64,000 nt of DNA, from the NCBI GenBank assembly GCA_050084515.1, contig CM114271.1:8680001-8744000 (forward strand), given 5' to 3'. The stretch is from Blasia pusilla (Eukaryota; Marchantiophyta; Marchantiopsida; Blasiales). Positions 40,880-52,260 of this stretch are shown here, piece after piece (the first letter of the stretch is position 1; each line of letters starts with the position of its first letter). A model generated the notes under the pieces. That model was not told the DNA's origin. It made no database searches and saw nothing but the letters and a program-made list of their open reading frames with translations. The position numbers and the translations under genes were made by a program.

Positions 40880-42450
40880 AATAAGATCCAATCTCTCTCT
40901 ACACCATCTCACACCATAGCTCTCAAAGGTGTGCACTCTCTCTCATGTCAAACCAAACCCACTCTCCTAATGAGAGGCTTGGGTTACACTCACAAGGCAA
41001 GGGACTTTAGATCCGCCGCCTTATGCCAAGAGGTTCAACAAAGAGAGAATGAGCTCTCAAGCTATCTCTCCTTGAGGTATACCCCTCCCCTCTCCCACGC
41101 TCTCTCCATGTTAACCTATTCTCACAAGTCACCTCCTTGGCACTTGACCTGATGTAGGAGGTCAAGGGCCACTTACCAAAAATAGAAAGTCAATCATATA
41201 CTCAAAATGGTACATACCTAAAATAGTAAGTTACTCAATATGGCTCCAAATGAGCCGAAACGAAGGGGAAACCTGCTCTCTCAAGTTTTGCGGGGCCTCA
41301 ATAGGTCATCCTCAACCTCATAGGCCTGTCCTCCACTACTCTTGAAGACGCTCTACTAGATCTCACCGATCTATCATAAAGGACGTGACAAAATGGTTAA
41401 GGAGGGAAACCATTTTAAAAAAACTATATTTTCCCCTCTAAATTTCCGTGCAACAAATCAAAGAATTTTCTACCTAGGGAGGAAATTTATTATATAAAAT
41501 AAATTTGAAATAAATATAATGAAATTTTATGCAATAAATATTTATTATATATTTTTTATGAGTATTATCACTATCTTATGTGAACGTCTTCCATGGAAGG
41601 GCAACTAATATAAAGATCCTATTGTTCTTTTAAGAGCGCCATGGAATAAATCAAACCCTATTGTTCTTCCACAAAACTTAATAAGTCTTCCGAGGGACGC
41701 AATTAAAAAACCCCTTACTTTGTCGTACGTGATGGGGCGTATTTGTGGAAGTGAGACCCCCCGAGGTATGCGTACGAAAACTTTCACATCTTTTAGTACT
41801 ATGGTGCGCATACACAATGCTACACAACATACATCGCTGTCACCGAACACACACACGATCCCCTGCTAACTCATGACTTGCTCTCTTAAGTTTCGCGGGG
41901 CCTCAGTAGTTGATTCTCTCAGGTTTTGTGGGGACTCAGTAGGTGATTCTTGACCTAGTGAGCATGTCCTCCGCTACTCACGAAGACACTGTACTAGATC
42001 TCACCGATCTATCCTAAGAGACGTGATAGTATAGATCAATGAGATCTAGTAGAGCGCCTTTGAGGATATTGGAGGACAGCCTCAAGAGGCGGAGTATGAC
42101 TTGCTGAGGCCATAGGTAACGTGAGAGAGCAAGTTTCTCCCTTGTTTCGGCTCAATTGGAGTCATATTGAGAAACTTACTATTTCAAGTAAGTTACTATT
42201 TTGAGCATAGTTGACTTTCTATTTTGGGAAGTGATCCTTGACCTCCTACAATAGGCAAGAGCCAAGGAGGTGACTTGTAAGCATAGGTTATCATGGAGAG
42301 AGCATGAGAGCTCAATCTCTCTTTGTTGAACCTCTTGGCGTGAGGTAACAAAGCTATAGTCCTCCTTGCCTTGTGTGTGTAACCCAAACGTCTTATTAGG
42401 AGAGTGGGCTTGGTTTGGCATGAGAGAGTAGAGTAGATTTTAGTCCACAA
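40880..42450. repeat. large imperfect inverted repeat (arms ~450-500 bp)
   Basis: The left arm at about 40,925-41,400 (CAAACCAAACCCACTCTCCTAA, GGGTTACACTCACAAGGC, CACTCTACTAGATCTCACCGATC-like) recurs as its reverse complement at about 42,000-42,440. About 600 nt lie between, including a LTR fragment at 41,795-41,875. The arm sequence also occurs in direct orientation at 54,105-54,350, so each arm is probably an LTR of the same family in opposite orientation. Confidence 0.65.
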
Positions 42451-42749
42451 GAAGTAGACGTGGCTTATGGGACCCCTTCCACATATGTAAAGTTGACATC
42501 GCATCCGACGGGCACCTTCACATCTAGATTTGGTTTTTGTTTTTTTTCTTTGTAAAGGCCTAGAATTTTATCCAGATTTCTAACCAGGGAGCATATTCAA
42601 GGCACACAAGGCGTTCTCTCTCGAACATGGACCATCCATGCCCTAGGTAGGGGAAGCCACTGCCTTGGGGTTGAGACCTCCCCCCACTTTCCAAGGAAGA
42701 GTTGAACCCAAGACCTCTTCAAGAGGACCTTATGTTTGTTCAGCTAATG
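42450..42749. other. no gene recognised
   Basis: Spacer between the inverted repeat and the chromovirus LTR. No coding signal. Confidence 0.35.
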
Positions 42750-43751
42750 TGTCGTGCGCCTACTCTCCTTGAACGTTAATCTTGTTGTTGCGGAAGCATG
42801 CGTTCAGTAGGTCACGCTCTCAACGTTGATCTGCATCCAAACGTGCACTCTGGTTAGTCGGGTCTTGGATCAATCAGCGGGCTAACTTTCCGAGTTTTCG
42901 TCTCGGTCTCTCATCAAGCTCAACCTTCCAAGTTTCGTGGTTTACAACTCGGCAAGTCTCGCAAGACTTGGGACAAACTTTATGGTCGATTTAATAACCT
43001 CAAACAGCGTTTTGCGCCTGGCGGTTCCAACTGTCCGATGGACATCCAATGAGTCCCTAACCAAGACTCTCGGGTTGGAATCCAAGTGTGGCGTACAAAG
43101 TCCACTTCCTTGGATCAGGTTTGGGTTTCGAGTTCCAACGCCAAACTCTCGTACCTTCCCATGCCTATGAGATGCTGTTTGGTGCTCAAAGTGGGGATTT
43201 GTGTTCCAAGACATCTTGGAGAGACTCCTCCCTCACTAGTACTTCTAGGGATCTTCGGAGTCCCCCTACCTTTAGGGAAAGACACCGGGCCTCTCCAAGT
43301 GGCCCTCAACCCGATTGCTCTCATTGTCATTTTCAGCCAATATCTCAATTTGTACTTATGCGTTTTTGTAATTCTTTAATGTGTTGGAAGTGTCTCAAGA
43401 TAAGCTTTCCAACGCGCCCTTACTTGTCCCAATCGCATCTTAGGGCTAAACGTTATGGTCCAAAACAAAGTCAAATTCCCCAAACGCTAGTCGTGTTCCA
43501 AAACTGGCTCTCACCTCCTTGGTAACCAACCTTCCAAGACTCAACTCATCTCAAGTCTTGGCTCGTGTCTGGTCTAGTTTTCCTGAATGCACAAAACACA
43601 CAACTCTGTTCTGTGTTTCGTCTCTTGGACTTTTCCAAGAGACCTTTCCAAACGCCTCTCTAAAGCGCAAACATCGCAGCCAAACTCCACTTGAGTTATG
43701 ATGTTCCGCTTGGTGTCTATTTGGTGTTGTTTGGTTATGAGGGTCACGACA
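42750..43751 (-). mobile_element. 3' LTR of chromovirus (Ty3/gypsy)
   Basis: About 1,002 nt with TGTCGTG and CACGACA ends. On the minus strand it is preceded by a polypurine tract (about 43,752-43,765, GGAGGGATGAG), marking it as the 3' LTR of a minus-strand element. A near full-length relative is at 46,832-47,833, and fragments are at 20,081, 37,640 and 45,188. Confidence 0.8.
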
Positions 43752-45187
43752 CTCATCCCTCCTTAGAAGGTTGATGTCCTCATCAACGCAAACCTTATTA
43801 ATGTTAAGTTCTGGGAAGCCAACCCCTTAACACTGAATCACGTTCTGGTAGCTAAACCGCAATTCCACTTTTGGCTTGAGTGTTAGGTTGTCGCTTGCAG
43901 AACTTAGAATTATTAGCTTCTTCACTTCAATTAGCCTAGACTAGTTCTGCAGAACTAATCTAAACTATCAAAATAAGCTAACTAAGTCTGCAACCTAACA
44001 CTTCACTCACTGTTTGTAAACAACCGCCTGCTTACCTAGCCAACTTGTACTACTTTTGGGTCACTCGTATTCTACTTAGGCGCGTCACTAAGTTCACTCA
44101 TGCAACATGAATGAGATCACCACAAACCCCAAGATAGACTAATCTGCCCCGGCGACGTTAGGGCGAGCCCAAATGCTAGTACTTCAAAACTTGGTCCTGA
44201 TCTAGATGCCTTATCTGAATACAAGCTCTCACCTCAAATACTCATTGTTTGGCCTCCTTGACTTACATCCTAAGCATATGAAGAAGTGCTTATTGCCATG
44301 CACTACCAAACTCTAAATTGCAATCACAAGCATTGAATCTCCAAATCCATGCATTCTTTATTGCAACAACTAAATATTTATAGTTACAACGGGTTATCGG
44401 CCCAAGCTTCCCGGTCACAAGTTATGTCCTTTGCTTCACCATGTACTAACGCATGTGTCTATCTTGCATCCATTTGAAGTCTCGCAATGCTTCTTGCGCG
44501 TGTTCAAGCTCCGCCTCTGCAATCCAAGTCGCCTCTTTCACATGATAGCCTTTCTACTTCACCAAGTACTCGTACTTGGTGGCTCTACATCTAGACGGCA
44601 GAATGGTCTCAATACCATCCTTCATTCCAGACGCTCATTGTCTTGAAGACACTTCTTCAATAATAACACATGAAAAGTCGGGTGAATCTTGAACTCGTTT
44701 GGCAGCTCTAATGTGTACACATCCTCAAACAACTTTGCCTTGATCACATATGGTCTAGCATACTTGGCTGACAATTTCGCGGAAAATTTCTTCTGAAGAG
44801 TGAGATTCTTTACACTCAACCACACTTGTTCCCAAACTTGGAAACTCACTTGGCGTTGACTTTTGTTAGTATGCTTCACGTACCTTAGTTGAGCCTTGGC
44901 AAGAATTTTCATCACTCACTCTTGTCGTTCCTGCATTTCCACAAACAAAAATTGTGACGTTGCTTGACGAATGTGTGCCGATGTAGCGCTCTTCGAAAGA
45001 GCCAAGTCAAGAGGCCCTTTTGGTTCTCTTTGATACGCCAGAAGAAACGGAGATTCTCCGGCTGCTGAATGCTTGGTCGAGTTGTAACAATACTCAGCCA
45101 TACTTAGCCACTTGGCCCAATCTCTCTGGTCATTACTCACGTAATTCCTTAAGTATTGGTTCACAACCAAGTTTACTATTTCCAAGA
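43752..45187 (-). pseudogene. chromovirus integrase C-terminus and chromodomain, truncated
   Basis: Minus-strand integrase tail (45,185-44,916: RNYVSNDQRDWAKWLSMAEYCYNSTKHSA, then SPFLLAYQREPKGP). It continues (44,915-44,622) with the GPY/F-like region QVWEQVWLSVKNLTLQKKFSAKL, then FKIHPTFHVLLLKK. A chromodomain lies at about 44,585-44,450 (KYEYLVK, stop, KGYHVKEATWIAEAELEHA), with the expected Trp codon now TAG. The catalytic DDE part and everything upstream are missing. It is a different gypsy lineage from the DNMT elements, since the chromodomain is absent from those. Chromodomains direct integration to modified chromatin. Confidence 0.75.
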
Positions 45188-45318
45188 GACCTTTCCAAAT
45201 GCCTCTCCAAAGCGCAAACAGCGCAGCGTGAGTCCACTTGAGTTCTGATGTTCCACCTCATCAGAACACCAAATAGGTGCCTATTTGGTATTGTTTGGTT
45301 ATGAGGGTTGCGACATAA
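45188..45318 (-). mobile_element. chromovirus LTR fragment
   Basis: Matches the last roughly 120 nt of 42,750-43,751 (AAGAGACCTTTCCAAA, GGTTATGAGGGTTGCGACA) with a small internal duplication (CATCAGAACACCAAATAGG). Confidence 0.75.
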
Positions 45319-45327
45319 TCTCTTGGT

Positions 45328-45521
<194 letters not shown>

Positions 45522-45534
45522 AGAGAGGCGCATG

Positions 45535-45645
45535 CATACATGTCGCTACACACTATACATCACTGTCATCGAACATACATACAAACACACACGATCCCAT
45601 GCTAACTCATGGCATCCATACATAGAGCCGAGAAGTACCAAAATA
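45535..45645 (-). mobile_element. inverted LTR-start fragment of DNMT-gypsy family
   Basis: Matches 40,750-40,876 (CACTATACATCACTGTCATCGAAC, GATCCCATGCTAACTCATGGCATCC, GAAGTACCAAAAT). Confidence 0.5.
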
Positions 45646-45712
45646 GCAAGTATGGCTTGCAGAGAGGTCACCTAGGAGATTGGGACCTCCAATTGCCATG
45701 GTTGGCGTAAAC

Positions 45713-46400
45713 CCCTCTTCACCGTCTACACAACTTTCTCCTCTAATCCATCCGCCTCGAGATGATCTCGCGAAGTCGTGCGGTGATCGATCAGCGCCTG
45801 ATCACATAAGGCCTGAAACTCACCGCAAAAATCGGAACCCTGGTCTGTCAACACCTCAGCCGGTGTTGGAAGCCATAATGACTCAACACTCTGTTAAGGA
45901 AGGCATAAGCTAATTCCTCACAGGCTTTGTCAGGCAATGCAACCAACTCGATCCACTTCGAGAAGTGCTCGACCATCACCAACACATAACGACCGTGATG
46001 CTCCATCAAAGGCAAAGGTCCTACAAAATCCAAACTCCATCTATACCCTAAGCCCATGATAGGTAATGGATGAAACTGTGGAGTTGGGGCATTCAACGAT
46101 GCTCGGACCCGATCACACACCATGCACCTGGAAACAAACTACTGAACGTCACTCTGAATGCCTTGCCACCAATACTGAATCTGGATCAAGCTGTACGTCC
46201 ACTTTACCCCGAAGTGACCCAACTCCTGGTGGGCATGCTGCACTAGTCGTGCTCTGTGCAAAGGATGCGGCACTACGCGTACTCTACCATCCTCCCAAAC
46301 CCTCAAAACATGTGTCCCCTCCCAACGGAACCGTATGGCCCGCTGTAGGATCCGATCCCGCTCTCTAGCATCCACGGTGCTCGCAACGTTGCCAGTTCAA
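45713..46400 (-). pseudogene. gypsy integrase (copy C)
   Basis: An H2C2 zinc-finger region (HQELGHFGVKWTYSLIQIQYWW, later CMVCDRV) at about 46,290-46,075, then WSLDFVGPLPLMEHHGRYV and EHFSKWIELVALPD (46,060-45,930). A frameshift near 45,860 follows VLSHYG. Beyond it TDQG and DGL/E segments are recognisable but broken. Upstream, DARERDRILQRAIRFRWEGTH is the spacer between RNase H and integrase. Confidence 0.75.
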
Positions 46401-46831
46401 AGGTACTCCAATACTACTCCATCATCATGAATATCTCAACCACTTGTGGTCTCCTCACTGGCCTCGGGATCCAAGGACTCTCCACTAGACCTCGCCATCG
46501 AAGTCTCCACATCTAGCTCTCCATAGCCAACATGCCTAAATAGGCTGACGCATGCCATCTTGGCACTGACTCCTCATCACTCTCTCCATGCCATTGAGCT
46601 CCAGTCGCATCTCGATGACTCGGGCATGGGTTGCGGCTCAACCCATCTGCATCCTGGTTGAGCTTCCCACGTCTATGTACCATATGAAAATCATACTCCT
46701 AAAACAACAGAGTCCATCCTTGTAAGCTTTTTGGACTCCATCAACCACTTTAGTGGTTGATAATCAGTGATGATGGTAAAGGGGTTGTCGAATAAGTAAC
46801 ACATGAAATGCGCGACATCCCACACTGTAGT

Positions 46832-47833
46832 TGTCGTGTGCATACTCTCCTTGAACGTCAATCTCTAGTATTGCGGAAGCGTACGTTCAGTAGGACACGC
46901 TCTCATCATCGACCTGCACCCAAACGCACCCACATTAGTTTGGCTTTGGATCAAACGGTCTTCCAGCCCACCGAGTCTTCTACTCGGCGTCTCATCAAGC
47001 TCACCCTTCCTTACTTCCTAGGTTCCCAACATGGCAAGTCCTTCAAGACTTGGAACAGATTTTCTGGTTAGTCCAGGAACCTAAAATGGCACCTGCGCAC
47101 CTAGCGTTTCCAACAGTTCAACGGACCTCGTGCGAGTTCCTAACTGGGACCCAAGTAATTGAGTCACGGGTTGGACCCCAAGAGGGATTTCTAAAATCAC
47201 CTCAATAGATTTGGTTCAGGTTTTAAAGTCCCAACACCAAACTCCCGATCCGTTCCATGCCCTTGAGCCGCCCCGCGGCGCCCCAAAGTGGGGTTCGAGT
47301 CCCAAGCACCCTTGGAGACCTTCCGCCTCACTAGTACTTATGGGGTTCTCCAATAACCCCTCCCCTTTAGAAAAGGACGATCGGGCCCTTCATTGTGGCC
47401 CTCAACCAAACTCTACTTACAATCGTGTTCGGGTCGTTTCTTAACTGCTACTTATGCGTTTGCAAAGATCAATAGTGCGTCTGGACCAACTTTCCATAAG
47501 CTTTCCAACGCATCCTTATTCGTCTCAAACGCATCTTGGCGCTAAAATTTATGGCCATAAATACAATCAGAAACTCTCAAACGCTAGTGGTGTCCCAACT
47601 CCGGATTCCTTCCTTCGGCGACCCACTTCCTAGACTTGACTCCTCTCAAGTCTTGCTCCGCATTTGGTCCAGGTTTCTCAGTCGTGACCACAACCTACGA
47701 AACGCGAAGCCTTGCTTGCGTCTCATCTCTTGTCTCTTCTCCGAGACCACTCCAACGCGCAAACCATCTAAGCGTGAGCCCGCTAGTGTTCCGATGTTCT
47801 GCTTTGGCCCTCGTTTGGTCATGAGGGTCACAA
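46832..47833 (-). mobile_element. chromovirus solo LTR inserted in copy C RNase H
   Basis: Starts TGTCGTG and ends GGTCACAA, about 1.0 kb, matching 42,750-43,751 end to end. Flanking DNMT-gypsy RNase H sequence is continuous across it when compared with copy B (about 21,080-21,090). Short TAG repeats flank it (CTGTAG on the left, AATAGC on the right), compatible with a decayed target duplication. Confidence 0.75.
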
Positions 47834-47839
47834 TAGCAG

Positions 47840-48960
47840 CCAAGCACTCACCCTTATACGAGTTGTACTTTGCCTCTGCAGCATTGTTCAAGCGACTAGC
47901 ATAAGCCACCACGAACTCTCTATCCTCATCATCATGGTGGGTGAGCACCGCTCCAAGTCCCAACATGCTCCAATCTGTGTGCAATTGGAAAGGACATCCC
48001 CTGATCAATCTCCTCAAGTTGGGGGCGGACGTCAACCTATCCTTGAGCAACTGAAATGCTTGCTCTTGCTCATCCCCCCAATGCCACTCGTGATCCACCT
48101 TGGTCAGCAACGTTAGCGGCTTCGCAATCAAATTGAATCCCTTGACGTACCGCCGATAGAAGTTTTCCAATCCAATAAATGCGCGAACACGGCTCACATC
48201 TGTAGGGCGTGGAATGCGTGAGATAGCCTCTACCTTTGTCTACTAGACACCAAGCCCCCTTTGGTATATTGTATGAACCAAGTACTCAATCTAGTCGTAG
48301 AAGAACTTGCACTTGCCTGGATGTAGCTTCAGCCCATGTGATTGTAATCGTCAAAATACCTCCTCTAGATGTCGCTCATGCTCCTCAACCATGGCGCTAA
48401 AGACTACGATGTCATCAATATAACACCTAGCAAAATTGAGACCAGCCAAGATCCTATCCATGACCCTCTGAAACTCAGCCATGGCGTTCTTTAACCCAAA
48501 TATTAAGAACTGTCACTGGTACAAACGATCCTTCTCGTGAGGATCGATGCCCAAAAATGCCGTCTTCAACCTCTCCTCCAATCTGATAGGCAGCTCATGG
48601 TATCCGGCTCGCAAATCCAATGAACTGAAGACCTTTGCGTGACCAATTGCATCAAAGATCTCCTCAGGGGTGGACATGGCATACCTATCGGACTCCGTCT
48701 ACCGATCCATAGGTCGGTAATCCCCACACATCCGCCTATCTGTCCAGTTGCCATGCACATCCTCTTGGCGGGCATGATAGTGGCAGATGCATACTCCCCA
48801 TGCGATATCTCCACTAGTCTTGCTCCGACCAAGTTCTGGCTCCTACTCTGAATCAGAGCCCTCTCCATATCACTGTACCTGTAGGATCATCGGAAGATCA
48901 GCATATCACTCGACAACTGAATGCGGATCTCCGGTCCCTTCAGCATACCCAAATTCTCCA
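47840..48960 (-). pseudogene. gypsy reverse transcriptase and RNase H (copy C)
   Basis: RT: MERALIQSRSQNLVGARLVE, then the GEYASATIMPAK block (48,868 on), DRSLD-type block at about 48,610, and catalytic ARCYIDDIVVFSAMVEEHERH at about 48,430-48,370. The frame 48,197-47,840 carries VRAFIGLENFYRRYVKGFN, then RNase H CPFQLHTDWSMLGLGAVL. The sequence resumes beyond the inserted LTR at 46,830 with HFMCYLFDNPFT and DADGL-like blocks. Several frame breaks. Confidence 0.75.
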
Positions 48961-49297
48961 TGCTAAATGCAAAGCAACTCCTATAACTCATGAGGAACTG
49001 ATATATTTGGCGCCGCTCTCCTCCTGTCAACTTAGGGCCCATATATGGCTCCCACGTCTCCATTGTGACTATGGTAGGACTCTCCGGCGCGGGTATCGAT
49101 GGTTGCTATGGTGCAACCCCGTCTCTAACAACAACACTCAATCGCTCTCCTATAGCCAACTGCAAGCTCTGATCTCCTCCACGTGTAGTGCTTGGAGCCA
49201 TGCTCGATGTTGTGGCTATCATCTCCTGGCGTGCCTGCAAAACATCCCAAGAAGTCCAAGGATGTCTCTCCTGATCTCCCATGATGTGTCGATCTCC

Positions 49298-50680
49298 TTA
49301 GGTCTCGCCCCCAGCCACTACCTCCACCGTCTCGGTAGGCATGGGGCTCACCAACGCAACCGCTGTGATCTGGCGTGATCTCATCTGACCCTGCTGAACC
49401 ACTCCCAAGCTGAAGATCCATGTCAAGCATTTCAGGTCTATCGCCTGACCCAAGACATGGTGTCGTGAAGCCTCTGATACTGACGGTACTGCCGTCATTC
49501 TTGTGGAAAATCCCATCACCTGCTCTCTCTCGTCGGCGTTGGGCTCCACCAACCTCTGAACCTGGTCATCCCAAACCAAGCCAGGACTGGCCTCCTTGTA
49601 TGCATAGGACGCGGGAAAACTCACAAACATGGGAAAGGCTGCCCGCGGCCTGCCTACCATATTGACCACAGTCAACGATGGTCGATCATCGTGCCTCACT
49701 GCCTGTGACCGATGACCTGGATCCAAAATGGAATCCACTAACAAATGGGAGGGGCGCTCCACTCTTGCATACGCCCTCCATAACACCGCTTGGGGCACCA
49801 AGTTGGTCCACCATAAACGAGGGCGATGGGCTCTAGAACCTACACTCGCCGCATCCTAGAACACTGTTGGGCCGATCCAGGCACGCACCTGATGAGCACT
49901 TGTCACCACCCGTGATCTGGAGTCTCCTAAGATCAACACATTCTCTAGAATGTAGGGTGGAGAATGAGACTGGTGCTCCTACAACTTCCGTAAGACCCAT
50001 CAACATCTCCCAAAATAACATGGACCGAGTGTTAGCCAACACGTTGCCTCGTCCAGCACTCGATTGGCCCTGACATGGCCAATTGGCAATGACCAAATCA
50101 ATGGTCCCTACCCGCTCTAAGTCCTGCGCCCCGAGCAACAAAATATCCCTCGGTAGGTAACTCTGGTATCCTTGTATCGCGGACGCAGACAATAAGTCGG
50201 GAAAACGTAGGCGTAACTGCGCCACATGTCGTAGTGAGACGCGCCTCGCAACATCATCACTCTCCACATACAAGTACTTTTGTACTCGCACTCCTGCCTG
50301 CAAAACAACAGCTAACCCGGTGCTAATCCCTCCAAAGAGATCTAACACTCAAATACCCTCCTCCGGGGTGTACCACACAATGGGTGTGGTATCCAAGGGT
50401 GTCATCCTAGCACTCCTTGCTACCTCGGGTTTCTCATACCCGTCATGCTCCGGTGCAAAAGCCTCACTCCACGCGGTCTGCAAGTGCTCATTTGCCAATC
50501 GTTGAAGCTCTTGAGTCGAGCCCCACAGTGGCACCTCTCCTCCATGGAATGATGCGGCTACCATAACACTCCTCTCCATAGAAATGTGAGGAACGGGAGT
50601 AGCCTCTGCATAGACATGTCCCTTAATCAAATCACTAGGCCAAGTGATGGCACTGCTAAATGCTGCTAAGGTCGCCATCT
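49298..50680 (-). pseudogene. C5-cytosine DNA methyltransferase domain in gypsy polyprotein (copy C)
   Basis: The least damaged motif I to IV stretch of the three copies: VLDLFGGISTGLAVVLQAGV at about 50,348-50,290, then LYVESDDVARRVSLRHV, and IDLVIANWPCQGQSSAGRG, with the PCQ codons at 50,070-50,078. After a frameshift near 49,985 motif VI PPYILENVLILG follows (about 49,965), then a probable target-recognition region (RPRLWWTNLVPQ, LVDSILDPGHRSQ, SLTVVNMVGRPRAAFPMFVSF). The end is EREQVMGFSTRM and RHHVLGQAIDLKCL (49,530-49,430). A TGA at about 50,351, one codon before VLD, replaces the Arg seen in copy B (GVRILD). Confidence 0.85.
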
Positions 50681-50724
50681 CTCCTGGCCGTTAGGCGCCC
50701 ATCACGTGACTGCCATCTTGGTCT

Positions 50725-51000
50725 CTAGGACGTTGACTCCTCCCAATAATCCTGGGAAAACCCCATCGGGTATAACACTGCTCCACCAACCAAGACGTCG
50801 TAGGACTCTACATCAGTCACTATCACCTTGGCTCGCACCACAGACTCATCTGTAGAATGTCTCGGGAAAATCCTTACCATGACCTCCTGCGGCGGCCTCC
50901 ATCTAGGCAATCCCGTAGGATCCAACCAGGATCCTCTAGATCTCTGGCTGCTCCATATGATGTCGATGCCACGGATCCGGCATCGGGTAACCTCCATGCC
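50725..51000 (-). pseudogene. gypsy retropepsin-like C-terminal half (copy C)
   Basis: MVRIFPRHSTDESVVRAKVI and YDVLVGGAVLYPMGFSQDYW match the post-active-site half of the protease in copies A and B. The active-site DSGA segment was not found in this copy: the sequence upstream (51,000-51,190) is already the Gly-rich gag tail, so the catalytic half is deleted. Confidence 0.65.
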
Positions 51001-51099
51001 ATAGCTGCAATCTGCTCTTGTAGCTGTTGTATATGAGTAGCCATCCCAGCCTCAAGTCCAGCGTCTCCCTCGGCGCGTCTAGATGGTGGTACTCTACCT

Positions 51100-52260
51100 C
51101 CTCCATGGGCAACTCCACCACCCTATCGGGCAACTCCAGCTCCTCGTCCCCCAACGGGACCACCTGGTGCACAATCTCTAGGCCCACCTAGACTGGATAC
51201 TCGCTCTAGTGCCCTCTCTGGCCCTCGGCCCGGACGTAACTCAAGATGTAAACTAAAACACACGGAGCATGTATGACCATACCTCTGACAATAGTCAAAC
51301 TGAAAACTTCCTAGTGCAGCACCATCTCCTCCTCCATGCTGAGGCACATATCCATGACCCTAACGAGTGCAATCACGATGATGATGGGCTCCACCACAAG
51401 ACCAATAAGTAATAGTAGGCGGCTGCTGCTGAGTCGTAAATGAAGGCGCAAGTCTTTGTGGCACGGCCTCCCGGTATCCTCCCTGAGCTCGCGGTGCCAC
51501 AGTCAACCTATCTCAGAGTCCACGTTGTTGCAGAGGTGGTGCAGACAATCGCGACCACTCTCACCCAGAACCCATGGTAGCTACGCTCTCCTCCACCATG
51601 TTGCGCTCAATGTTCTCGGCGGTCCTAAAAACATCTCTCAACATAGGGGAGGTGTTCATAAGAAGCACCCCCTCCCACACCCGTGTCCACAAGGTCCGGT
51701 CCAACATCGAATACCATGACTAGATAACCTGAGCCTCTGTCACCCCCTAAGTGACGTTGATCAACAGGTGCAAGTGAGTGTAAGCTCACGCAAACTCTCT
51801 CCCGGGCGCCTCTAGAAGTCGTGGGTGCTCCGCAACTCCTCCGTCCGTACCCCTTGGTAGCTCGCTCTCAACTCAACAAAGAACTCAACCATAGGGTTGA
51901 ACCTGGGACGAACCCGACTAGACGGTGCAACTACTCCCGTGCGAGTGACCCCTCCTAAAATGTCAATAGTGGAAGAGGAAGTAGCCTCTCCTGACTCCTC
52001 CTCCTCCTCATCTGGGAACGGCTCCGTCCATGACACATAATGTGGGTCATAGTAGAGCCTCCACGCCTTGATCTCACGTGCATATCTCTGAGAGAACTCA
52101 TGGTAATCGTCCATAGGCGCCCCCTCTAAATGCTAGAACATACCGTTCCATGATGTAAATGGGTTGAACTCTCTAGAGTTCCTGGCCCGTTGGGAGTCGC
52201 ACCAACTCCTAAACTCTGCTATGAAATCGTGCAACTCAATTGTGCCTATTGCACCTGAAA
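51100..52260 (-). pseudogene. gypsy gag-like region (copy C)
   Basis: 52,114-51,812: MDDYHEFSQRYAREIKAW, then an acidic EEEEES stretch and FNPMVEFFVELRASYQGV, parallel to copy B gag. A zinc-knuckle-like FDYCQRYGHTCSVCF at about 51,305-51,260 is followed by Gly/Arg-rich sequence. Broken by frameshifts. Confidence 0.6.

Larger units (their letters stand above)
45645..52260 (-). mobile_element. DNMT-carrying Ty3/gypsy element, copy C
   Basis: Minus-strand element with gag (about 52,200-51,100), protease (51,000-50,725), DNMT (50,680-49,298), RT (48,960-48,300), RNase H (48,197-47,840 and 46,830-46,640) and integrase (46,400-45,713). A 1-kb chromovirus LTR interrupts RNase H. No LTRs of its own were resolved. 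The right part up to about 53,600 may be its leader. Domain order is the same as in copies A and B. Confidence 0.8.
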
